Assembly: GCF_018873765.1 (NCBI RefSeq)
Contig: NC_057925.1
Span: 15,077,568-15,141,567 of the forward strand
Reading direction: 5' to 3'
DNA length: 64,000 nucleotides
Origin: Telopea speciosissima
Lineage: Eukaryota; Streptophyta; Magnoliopsida; Proteales; Proteaceae
In this document: in pieces, positions 1-9,999 of the stretch
Position numbering within the stretch: the stretch's first letter is position 1
How the letters are laid out: each line of letters opens with the position of its first letter
Notes under the pieces: generated by a model
Seen by the model: the letters and a program-made list of their open reading frames with translations, nothing else
What the model was told of the DNA's origin: nothing
The model's database searches: none
Position numbers and translations under genes: made by a program

Positions 1-1200
1 AGAAATCTTTGCTTGGAAAGATTATGAGGTTCAATGTGGATGACATTCCAAGTGAGTAGTAGTATATCATGGTAGAATAGCCTTGGGAGCTTGCTTTTGT
101 TTCCTGTTTTTAGAACAGTCTTTTGCTTCTTTATTTCATTCTGTTTCACTGAATTTAATTTCTAGGTCATTCTTTTCACATGCTCACTCTTGTATTTTCA
201 GGTGCAACACAAATAAATGAACTTGGTCTATGGGGAAATTATTCTATCCCCAAAGACAATGCAGTTTATGAAGACTATGAATTACTACCTGAAATTTGGG
301 CTTTGGGACTAAGAAATCCTTGGCGTTGTGCTTTTGATCCAAAGAGGCCTTCCTATTTTCTCTGTGCAGATGATGGCGAGGTTCACAGATTTGATTTCTT
401 CTACATGTCTTGACATGATTTAATCATTTTTTCAGCTCAGTTTCATATTTAGTTCATCAGAATTCTAATTTCTTAGTTGTTAAGTCTACCATATTCATGT
501 TTACAAAATCATTGGAATCTTACAGGATACCTATGAAGAGGTGGATCTTATCACAAAGGGTGGAAACTATGGATGGCGTGTTTATGAGGGTCCTGTCCCT
601 TTCAATCCTTCTCAATCTCCTGGTGGAAATACATCTGCCAACTCAATAAATCCCATCTTCCCTATAATGGGATATTACCACTCTTCTGTAAATCAGAACC
701 TAAATTCAGGAGGGGCTCCAGGAGGGGATTCAGGAGGGGCGGCGATCATAGGTGGCTATTACTATCGGTCATGGACCGATCCATGCATGTATGGAAGGTG
801 AGTTTGGGTGTTTTCTATCTATCCTACTTGGTTCATTAAGAACACAAATAGATTCTGTGTGGTTCATTTTAGTTATAAATTGAGTTTCAGGTACATATAT
901 GCAGATTTTTATGGGGAAGCTATATGGGCTGGAACTGAAAACCCAGAGAACAGTGGAAACTTGACTAGCAACCTGATTCCTTTCGGTTGTGCTTATGACT
1001 CCCCAATCCAATGTAGTATCATTCCAGGAAGTCCTATCCCTGATTTGGGTTACATTTACTCAGTTGGGGAGGATAACAATATGGATGTCTATATTTTCAC
1101 CACCAGTGGTACATATAGAATTGCTCATCCCAGTCGTTGCAACTACATCTGCTCGAATGTTAATTCAGCTGCCTTTGCTGGTCCCTCAAATTGCCGTTAA
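1..1200 (+). CDS. HIPL1/HIPL2-like protein (hedgehog-interacting-protein-like), 3' exons
   Basis: C-terminal part of a HIPL-type protein, a plant secreted or cell-surface family with a glucose/sorbosone-dehydrogenase-like beta-propeller; its substrate is not established. Exons read as 3-51 (runs in from the left), 202-380, 526-797 and 891-1200, joined by GT-AG introns with consistent phases. Family motifs include LLGKIMRFNVDDIPS, EIWALGLRNPWRCAFDP, DTYEEVDLITKGGNYGWRVY and YIYADFYGEAIWAG, then a cysteine-containing end (HPSRCNYICS). The stop is at 1198-1200. Many family members continue into a serine/proline-rich, hydrophobic GPI-anchor tail; here the protein stops 14 residues after CNYICS with no hydrophobic tail. 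It may be a secreted form, or the tail may have been lost. The identity is firm; which paralogue is unknown. Confidence 0.88.
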
Positions 1201-1934
1201 TCTGGGAGCCTATTGCGGAGACAGTATTATAATCTGGTGCTTTTATTCTTTCTATTGATTGATGCTTCTACTGGGGCTTATTTTTTGAGCTCTCAGCTGA
1301 TGTTCTTGTCTCTCTATTTATTCTATCTATTTGGAAACAATTCAAATCAGTTCATTCACAGCTAAGGGAGGATATGAGAATCTAACAGGAACCCTCACCA
1401 ACCTCATTGCCCAACTGATAACTATGAGTGTTAAGTCTCCCCTTTACATGTAATCTCTATAGCTTTCTTCCTTGTTGTAGAGAAAAGAATCTCTTCTTAT
1501 ATGGGAACTTATCTACCCTTATTTTGTAGACTCGTTGTGTTTGGATTATAACAGCAGAATTCTTCCCCAATGGCTCTATACTAGAGACTGAAGTTTCCTC
1601 AAACGCTCAAATTAATGTCATTAAGGTATCAGAGCCTATTGGATAGTTTGTGAGAGATAATCTTGTGAAATTAAACCACCTATTTTGGTGGGTTCTTTTG
1701 TTATGCAAGAAGGGTTGTTTTCTTGATGCTTTGTAGTCTCTAGCATTGACTAAAGAAGATTGTAATCTCATTATTTATAATAGTGATGTATTTATTTGGA
1801 CGGAGTCCCGTGGCTATTCTTGTTCATATTGGAAGGGGTTTTCATGTTAAAAATTGATGTGTTCTTTTTTGGTTTGCCTGATTTGATTTATCTGTATTAT
1901 TACATTTGCGGGTTTTAATTTTTTCTGCAGCTCC
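1201..1934. other. 3' flank of the HIPL gene, no gene seen
   Basis: AT-rich sequence with no convincing coding exon. It should include the 3' UTR and polyadenylation region of the HIPL gene. No clear terminal repeats or known family motif was found. Confidence 0.5.
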
Positions 1935-2480
1935 ATTGACTTCCGCAAAGTCTGGGAAATGATGTATTTTTCCCAAAAATTAGTATCAATGCAAGGTTCT
2001 TTAACTTCTTATAGTCGATTTAACCAATTGAGCCTTTATTTATATGCAACTTGTCACACATACAAGTACAAAAATGCCCTTATAATAGAGGGCATAAAAC
2101 CCAACAAGTGTATACAAAATATAGAACACAAAAGACTAAATTACCTGTCTTATTTACATTCTCCTTCAAATTGATGTTGGTTAGACAATATTAGTTTGTC
2201 TGTAAGATACTGATGTCAAGTAGAAGACATCTTTTGTGAAAATATTAGCAATTTGATTAGCATAAGCTATGTGTAAAAGAGAAATGATGCCACTGAGATA
2301 TTTCTCATGTATGAAGTGACTATCAACCTCAATATGCTTAACACACTTTTAAAACATATTATTGGAAGCAATACAAATATCTATTATTATCTTCATATAG
2401 AGATGTTGGCCTCCGAAAAGGAAGTAGATAAGTCACCAAATAAACCATGAAGCCAAACAATTTCAATACAAACCAAGGAT
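1935..2480 (-). mobile_element. Ty1/copia remnant: end of RNase H plus 3' LTR part (fossil)
   Basis: Read on the minus strand, about 2165-2480 resembles the end of a copia polyprotein. The segment VKHIEVDSHFIHEKYLSG matches the HIEVD-HFI-EK motif at the end of copia RNase H. It is followed by a polypurine-like GAAGGAGAATG and then AT-rich LTR-like sequence toward 1935. Only the 3' end of the element is present and it is clearly broken. It looks old, since the coding remnant is degraded and no partner LTR is seen. Confidence 0.6.
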
Positions 2481-3130
2481 TGTAAGTACCATGGTGTTCG
2501 GGGGCGAGGTTCCACCCGGCCTTGGGGCGTCAGGGATTTGTCTTTCATGGATTATCGCGTATCATTTCGATACATCATTATGGAGAATCGGGATCATGCT
2601 TCATAGAAATATAGTCGTCACCTAAGATTAGGGCTTAGGACTCAATGGGTGTAGTAGCCCCATCCGGGGTTAACGGAAAGGGCTACGTGATTCCATATGA
2701 TCTGGTCAAAGATCGGGTAAGGGGTCAGGTTACAAGTATGGGAAGGTGTTAGGCACCCATCTTGTTCGATTGAATCGGTCTTTCTATTCTAGATGTTGAA
2801 TGTCAAATATTCTCTCCTCATAAAGTATGTTTAAAATGACTGTATGGGATGCTATAGTGAAAAAAGGTATTTGGGGGATTAAAATCCCCTGCAGTGCGGG
2901 CTTGAGAGCTCGACATGTGGATGATGCTTCATCCAACAGTGTGAGTTCGATTGACCCAGTCTTTTTTTCCGGTATTTGGTAGACATAAACCGTAGCTAAA
3001 GGAATATTTTTGGGACTGATCAAAGCTTTTGCTTCTGTGAGAATCCTACCCAGATAAAAGATTATACGTGCTGCCCTCGAGTTGCTTCATTTAAAATAAG
3101 ACATTAGCAACGGTTATTCTTTTCCTCATA
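2481..3130. repeat. Unclassified dispersed-repeat-like sequence
   Basis: No gene seen. The stretch around 2500-2780 has the look of LTR or LTR-adjacent sequence (GGTGTTAGGCACCCA near 2746), but no element ends could be fixed. A short motif, ATAAACCGTAGCTAAA at 2985-3000, recurs at 20796-20811, in both places a short distance after a GGTATTTGG stretch, which suggests a common repeat family. The family is unknown. Confidence 0.3.
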
Positions 3131-3544
3131 TACCATCGCTGACATTTTCACCTATGGTTGCCAAAAACAGAAGCAAAACCTTTTCCATGGATTCTATTGC
3201 CACATTTTTTGGACGATCAAAGTTTCCATGGCAAAAGCCTTTAATGTTAGCTTTGGGCTTTTGTGACTGTAATTTTTCGTTGGAAAACATTGTTTTGTTG
3301 TAGTTATTTCCTTTTACTTTCATTTACAATTTCGTAGTTAAATAGCTTCTTTTTCATTTTGGATTTTAAATAGAGTGTTGATTTTTTTTTTTTTGGTTGA
3401 ATAGAGTGTTGATTTGGCATTATAGAAACCTGTTCTATATGAAGTTGTGACTTGTTTTATTTTATTCATTAAAAATAGTAGAGAAGAGGGGGAAAAGTGC
3501 TCCACCATTAGATAAACCTTTGGAAGAACTGTTTTTTAGTTTTG

Positions 3545-3714
3545 AAAAGGGTAAATTACACGTCACCCCCTAGTTTTGAAATGAAACTTAGATCACCCCT
3601 TGATTTTTGAAAAAACTCAAATCGCCCTCTGGTTTAGATCCCAATATGACAAAAACCAGAGAGTGATCTGAGTTTCGATTGAAAATCAGCGGTTGACGTG
3701 TAATTTACCCTTTT
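3545..3714. mobile_element. MITE, about 170 bp, with GGGTAAATTACAC-type terminal inverted repeats
   Basis: The left end reads AAAAGGGTAAATTACACGTC and the right end is its near-perfect inverse (GACGTGTAATTTACCCTTTT), giving about 20-bp terminal inverted repeats. The interior has no coding capacity and carries internal symmetric phrases about CCCC/GGTTT. This is a non-autonomous DNA transposon. The superfamily is not decided because no clean target duplication was found in the A/T-rich flanks. Confidence 0.7.
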
Positions 3715-4786
3715 AAAAAACATAAAAAAAACATTTGCTAATAATAAACATGGGTGATTGGGTGGTAGTACCTTTGTTTTTAAAAACTGTTTTGCAATTT
3801 TTGTTTTTGGAAACAAATAAGGGGCTTGTTTTGAAACAGAAAAATAGGATTTCAACATAATTTCTTTGTTTTTTATCTGAAGCTTTTATGTTACACAATT
3901 TTGCAGTGAGGAAAATAAAAGATAATTAAGTCATTTCACTTTAAAATATAAAACTACCACAGTTTTTTTTTTTTTTCCCTCTCCCCCAAACCTTTTGCAC
4001 CAACCCTCTCGCTCTGTCTCTCTCTCTCCAAAGGCTTTGGACCAGCCTAAGGTTAGGCAAGGGTGGGTTTAACCTAACGGGGAATAATCCTTGTGTTGGA
4101 TTAGGCTGAGTTTTTATGAAATTAATTTTCAAGTTTTTTTGTTACCAAACATGTTTTAAGGTGACAACAAAAACGGTTTGACTTCTAAATATTGACGCTT
4201 TAGGGTTTATTCTAAGCTTGAAGCTTCTCAAGTTGCGCAGGAGCTCCATTTATAAACTGGTTTCTCTTCACTTATGTTCACGTTTTGCTTTTCCTTTGAT
4301 GTTGTCATTCAGCAAGTTTTGAAGATCTATTTTATATTAGGCCAAATGTTCTCTGTGTCAGGGGTGCAGGCAGTGCCCGGACACATGTGGGTGAGAGAAA
4401 TTATTATCCTGCCCCCCTGAATGAAGAAAATTAATATCACCCCCATGTGTCTGAGTGCAGCATCTGCTGCGGCACAAAGAACATCAACCCTTTGTATTAT
4501 TATGAGTCACGGAGAGATTTGACAAGCATAAGAAGAAAAATAAAAATAAAAAAGAGCGCAAGAAAATTAAACCAATGAAAATTTTTGTGAGATACGTTTT
4601 GCATTACAAAAACAAAAAAGTGTTGTGCCACTTCAATAGTGGACTTCTATTAATTTCATAGGAAAATAAATATAGAGCATATGATAGAGATGGTGCATAT
4701 GGTTGCTATTAGACACATTCCTAACATTATAAGTATGATTCACAAATGTCTATTCCTCATCTCCTATGTAGATCTTGCATCTACCT
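3715..4786. other. Intergenic, no gene seen
   Basis: AT-rich intergenic DNA with short pyrimidine runs (near 3965 and 4010). No exon, terminal repeat pair or RNA gene could be supported. Confidence 0.4.
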
Positions 4787-4963
4787 TGGAAAATTATTTG
4801 CTCCATTTCCCCAAGTGCCTCTAATAGAAGAGGAGGAGGAGGAGGAGGGTGGACCCCACCCGGGCATTGTTGTTGGGCAAGGGTAGGGTGATCATTTCCG
4901 TCCCCCCTATTTGAGGAACTTGGGGAAATGGAGCTGCCTGGAAAATGGAGCCGATAATGATCC
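4787..4963. mobile_element. Mutator-like MITE (family A), copy 1
   Basis: Foldback element of about 177 bp. The left arm runs from GGAAAATTATTTGCTCCATT; the right arm, read in reverse complement, runs GGATCATTATCGGCTCCATT. Both arms contain CTCCATTTCCCCAAG. It is flanked by a perfect 9-bp direct repeat CATCTACCT (4778-4786 and 4964-4972), the target-duplication length typical of Mutator-like elements. It has no coding capacity. Relatives in this window lie at 9271-9450, 24049-24232 and 58360-58470. Confidence 0.78.
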
Positions 4964-4972
4964 CATCTACCT

Positions 4973-7697
4973 CTGATCAACAATATGGCCACCCGTGGTT
5001 TGTGTGATTACACTTCACTTTGTTGTTGTTTCATAAAAAAAAAACAAACAATATAGCCATCCTAAAAGACCTTCCAAAACGTAATTCTCTTGGCTCATTG
5101 TTGCCGAGATAATGGCCTACTTCTTCACATCCATTGTGCAATGCATGCAGTTTAAGGATGCAGTTGGGCCGCGTTGAGCTCAGAGTTACAAAGAGTAGCC
5201 CAAAATTAGAATGGGTTTTTGTGACCTGCTCCACAATATTAATTCAAGAAGCCCAATCTTTGTTTGCAAATGAGTCCTTCGCCCCACCGGTACTACAGAG
5301 GATTTTAATACCCATTAGGTATACATCTGATCGATGATTTGATGGAAAATAAATTAATGGCTAAGTGTCCATTTGGTCTAAAAGAAGAAAGAAAAGATTC
5401 CATTCTCCGTTGTTTTTCTTTCTTTGTTGATAAGATTTGTGAAACTAACCCAAAGGAGGGGTAGAAAATTAGGTTCCATTATTTTAGATCTGTCAATCAC
5501 ATGTTTGAAAAAACATCAGAAGCATCATCCCTCTAAACAACTTTGGCAACTATTATTAATCTCATGTGGGTCACTTAGGAAGGAGAGAGGAATGCATTGG
5601 AGATTTCTCTTTATTCCTTGATTGCTTGTTAATAATCAAACCGGGACTCCTCGTTTGGTTGCATTTCTGATAAGGGTATAAAAAATCAGCCCTAAGCGGT
5701 TGAACCAATTAGAATTGATAGATATTTTTTTTAAAAAATTTTGAACCAGACCGAATGCCGTATCGGTCATGTACGGTTTTGGGTTTTTAGGAACCGTCAA
5801 AACCGAAAGTTAAGATTGCGGGGTTCCACTACCCATTATCATACAAAAAAATTAATGGGAGAGGAGTTCTTGCAAGGGTAGTACGTGCAAAGGAATTCGT
5901 ATATAATAATCAATGAAGGGTTGGAAAATTGTATCATTTACATGTGGCCCACATAGTCAGAATAGGAGAGATAAATGTCAGTATGGGTTACACTATTTAT
6001 TATTTGAGGAGGGTATAGAGAATCTATATAAGGGTAGTGGAACAATCTTTTTCCGTAGATTAATTCTACTATCCAAATAGAACTATTGTTTCATTTCTTT
6101 CTTTGTCAAAAAGAATTGTGAAAGCAATGCTTTAAGAAAGCAAAAAAAACACCATTACATTAAACAACTTTAGTAATTATTAATAACCTTCTATGCCCTA
6201 TGGGCTATGCAGGTAGATCAGAAGCATCTCTATAATACAATTTCCATGGTTTCTGCAATGTGTATACACATCTAGATCCCTTAATTCTATCTATTCCATG
6301 TTAAATACTATTGGGCTTTATTATGATATTGTCTGGGAGTTCAAGGTAGTGGTTCAAGTACCATAGATGATAGATGCACATGAGCATACATGGAAATGCA
6401 TCAGAATACATGAGGAAGTATATGGTTTAATTTGAATCTGAAACTTTATTAATGGCTTATCTAGACCATCTACCATCTACCCAATGGTCAGAATGTACAC
6501 ATCATTCTACTATGTGGCAAAATTTTGTGGACCATCAAGGGAGGCTTATCTTGCTGGATCAAGATGTGGCATTTTTCTTAGAAAATTATCTTGTACTCCT
6601 ATGCTTAGGAGTTGTTTAGTATTTTGACCCATGTGGACAAGTGATGTAACTATGTTGACCATTGGATAAAGAGAACATGGTTAAAAACTTAAAATTTCAT
6701 TGTCATGTGTTAAATTTCATATTCAAACTCAATCAAATTTTCTCTATTTCTATGCATGAATATCTACGGTTTAGATTGTGGGAAATGGAAGGAGAGTTAA
6801 TATTTGGAGGGACCCCTGGATCCCCTCTCTCTCCGAGTCTAAGATTTTATCCACGCAGTCACCGCTCTGAACTTATATTTGGATTACTGAGTTGATTGCT
6901 CTTGATAAAACCTAAGATTTTGTTAAGCTAAGGTCCCTGTTTTCTCCTTTTGAAGTGGAAGCGATACTGAAGATCCCTAACAGCCTTGAAGACTATCAGG
7001 ATAGGATTTGTTGGGGCTCCCACATCAAGGGACTCTTCTCAACAGCCTCTGGATCCAGGATTGCGATATTAAAGATCCCTAATAGCCTCTAGATCCAGGA
7101 TTGCTATCATTCCAAAGATTGTATGGAAGATTATCTGGTCATCTAGCATCCCCCCAAATAAAGAAGAAAAGACCGAGTTTTTCTCCACCCATACTGAATG
7201 GAATTCCATTCACCACGGGTGTCCACAAGGCAGAAGAAGACATTGCAAGGGTGTTTTAAGAAAATATATATTAAAATCCTATAAGGGTTTGTGAACAATT
7301 TTCTAATGAGTGAAGAAAAACTTTATCCAAAAAATAAACAAATAATCAATGAGTGGGTGGTAGCAGTGCTACGGGTATTTTCGTTAAACGGCTTAATTTG
7401 AGCTGTTTATTTTTGTATCTTTTAATCATAATCGTTGAATAAAAAAAACAATCAACCTGCTCACCGTGACAACAGGTTTCTTTCTTTTTCCTATTCTTCT
7501 TCGTTGCAGGGGAGTGCTTAAGGTGATTTGGGGGATTTTCGATTTCATCGACAAGGGGGCGATTGGGTTTAGAAGAGGGAGCTCGACTTGGGTCAAAACA
7601 GTTTGACCAGTAAAATCCCAGGGCAGATTTCTAGATTTTAATCCCTAAGGTCACTGTTATTGAATGACAATTGCTTCTCGGGTGCAATACCAGATAC
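4973..7697. other. Long intergenic stretch, no gene seen
   Basis: No supportable exon. The sequence is AT-rich and contains several short open frames without family motifs. Part of 5870-6110 loosely resembles 50970-51170 (both carry phrases such as CAATCTTTTTCC after a TATAAGG-like stretch), so remnants of a shared repeat are possible. Sequence near 6440-6760 loosely resembles phrases of the 54.3-kb repeat. Confidence 0.35.
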
Positions 7698-7982
7698 TCA
7701 TGGATTGTTCTCCAGATTGGGTTCTAGGGATTTAATAGTGTTTCTGTTGGACCAAGTGGGAGTACCAGGACCAGAGAATGGTTTAATGTCAAGAATTGAA
7801 GTTGGGTTCACCACTGCATCTGTCTCAGAAAAAACCTTTGCAGCAAAACCTATAAAGTGCCTTGGAGAACTGAAGAAAGACGAAGCATGCCTGATGTATC
7901 TGTCCATGGGAGATGGAAGAAAGGCATGATCAGCTATGAGAGCTTGCTTACTAGTCACTGATCTGGATCTCTTCCTAAGCAT
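7698..7982 (-). pseudogene. FCS-like zinc finger (FLZ, DUF581) protein, N-terminal fragment
   Basis: Minus-strand open frame of 94 codons starting at 7982. It begins MLRKRSRSVTSKQAL and contains SSFFSSPRHFIGFAAK and NPTSILDIKPFSG, the conserved N-terminal signature of plant FLZ proteins, which are adaptors of SnRK1 signalling. The frame stops at once after the ILD-KPF segment (SLEPNLENNP), about a third of the way into a usual FLZ protein. The C-terminal FCS zinc finger is not found downstream. A polypyrimidine/CAG splice-acceptor-like sequence lies just upstream of the ATG (about 8018-8030), as in FLZ genes with a 5'-UTR intron, so this looks like a DNA-level copy rather than a processed one. 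It is likely a dead fragment. Confidence 0.62.
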
Positions 7983-9270
7983 CGCTACGTCTATCTGATT
8001 CCCCCAAACTTATTGTTCCCTGTGTAGCAGAAAATGGAAAATAGAGAAAACATTAGATTTTTGTTTAATCATTCAAAGATAAGAGTATAACTTCGAATTC
8101 GAACTCACCTACAATATTTGGGAGGCTACAGAAACCATTGAACCCATGAAACTGCCATGCAACACAGAAGTAGAGATTGGCAAAACTGATTTCCAACATC
8201 GCTTAACATAGAGAAAAAAAAATGGGGATTTCAATTTTAAGCTTTTTATTATCCAGTACACAGAAACTAGGAAACTTGAAATGGAATCTCTTCTCTTTAA
8301 ACCTCTAAAACCTCCATGATCAAAGAAGATTAAAGAAAGAACAAAAACAAAAACAAAAACTCTACTTTTTTTCCTGTTTGTCTTTAAACGAGAGGTTAAT
8401 AGCTTTCTTCTAACAAGAATCTCTTCTTAACCAAAGCACGCAAACAAACAAGGTCCATGATCATAACCAGATGGGAAGAAACTGCCGTGACTCATAATGT
8501 TCAACAACAAGCTCCCTATATGCAGAGACATTGGAAGCGACAAGGCAGTTTGATGAGGAAAACATCAAACTGCTGAAATGGAAATAGTTAGGAGCCTTGC
8601 GTGCATCTCTTCCCTCTTCTGGTTTATTCTTCTTGTCCTCTTATTTTTCTGCTTCTTCTTCTGTTTCCTCTTTCCATGCTCTGTTCTAGACGGTAGTAGC
8701 AGCCCCACATATTCTAGTTCAATCTCCTCCCTCACCAATCTTTGTTCCTCAAGCTTTAGGGTTAAGATTCCCCCACCTTAGGGCGACTCAAACCCCAAGT
8801 ATTTGTTGCATAAGTCTTCCTCTGTTATGAGATTCGACCGCTTGAAGAACCATGAAAATGTGATGTCGTCGGATGTGATTTCAAAGCTTCAAATCTCGCT
8901 TAGTTGTTGATGCTTGATGATGCTAAGGCCTGTAATCAGTGGACAATCGAGTCATCGCCCTTCACCTGTAATCTTGAGCTGATTGTCGAGGAGATGGAGA
9001 ACCGTCGGAGAATTTTTGGAGAGATGGTTTGCGGCGTTGTGAGAGAGGAGAGAGAATGGAACCCTACTTGGTTGGAGAGCCGATTGCAGGTTGAAAACTC
9101 AATGGTTAAGATCGACTGGTTGAGATTTAACCGTTACGTATAACGGTGCACTTATCCAACTTTATCGATTGCGCTACAACTTTTTTCGATGTATATATCG
9201 ATCGATCTTCTACAAGCTCAATTTATTTTCCTCCAATTTAAAGGACATGGGAGCCACGGACTATGCATCA
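7983..9270. other. Intergenic, no gene seen
   Basis: May include the 5' UTR and promoter relic of the FLZ fragment on the minus strand. A plus-strand open frame at 8578-8781 codes for a hydrophobic, phenylalanine-rich peptide without family motifs and is probably chance. No repeat ends were fixed. Confidence 0.35.
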
Positions 9271-9450
9271 CGAAAAATTATCTGTTCTATTTCCTGCCCA
9301 ATTAATTTCTCCAGGTTCCTCTAATAGGGAAGTGGATCCCATCCAAATAGTGTATTCGGGCAAAGAGTAGAGTGATCATTTCCAACACCCTATTAGAAGG
9401 ACTTTGGGGAGGGCGCATGGACTGGACAAAGAAATGGAACACATAAGGAT
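9271..9450. mobile_element. Mutator-like MITE (family A), copy 2, degraded
   Basis: The left arm (GAAAAATTATCTGTTCTATT) and the right arm read in reverse complement (GGATCCTTATGTGTTCCATT) form a degenerate terminal inverted repeat, and CCTCTAATAGGG recurs inverted as CCCTATTAGAAGG. The layout matches copy 1 at 4787 and copy 3 at 24049. The flanks share only a short CATCA, so the target duplication has decayed. Confidence 0.6.
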
Positions 9451-9860
9451 CCATCATTCATTGGTTCTATAATCCCATTTTCACAAAATAAAAAAATTTA
9501 CATTATTCTAGAGTGGCAGCAGAAAAACAAGTTTGAAAACGACAAGAAATTGAACTAAACTCATGTCTCCAATCCTTAATGATGCAAAAGCTGAAGTAAA
9601 AAAGCAAGAGCAAAAACGTGTGGCTCCCTATGCTCTATTCAGTCTTTGTGTTTCTCAGATTTTTTTTTTCCCATAGCAAAAACGTGTGGATCCCAGTTGG
9701 CAAGACTTTAATGCAAGTGAGACAAATTAATGAAAAGCAAAATAAAGGTCTGTGGTCCATCGTCGGTCACACCTCACAAGTCATCCAACAGTCGACATGC
9801 CTTAATTACGCCTTACATCGTTTATAAGCCAAATGCCTCCACTACTCCGTTCTCATTCCT

Positions 9861-9863
<3 letters not shown>

Positions 9864-9898
<35 letters not shown>
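9864..9898. repeat. (CT)n microsatellite in the 5' region of the NBS-LRR gene
   Basis: An uninterrupted CT dinucleotide run of about 35 bp lies about 100 bp before the start codon of the resistance-gene relic. A shorter CT run and a GAA run follow at 9967-9999. Such pyrimidine runs are common in plant 5' UTRs. Confidence 0.85.
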
Positions 9899-9901
<3 letters not shown>

Positions 9902-9999
9902 TCTGCTTCAGGTGTTGAAGTCTCGTTACTGCTTCGTATTTTTTTCTCTTTGAAAAAAGAAGAAGTCTCTCTCTCTCTCAGAAGAAGAAGAAGAAGAAG

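Noticed and set aside
1959-2174. 71-codon plus-strand ORF
   Set aside because: It is the reverse of the copia LTR remnant.
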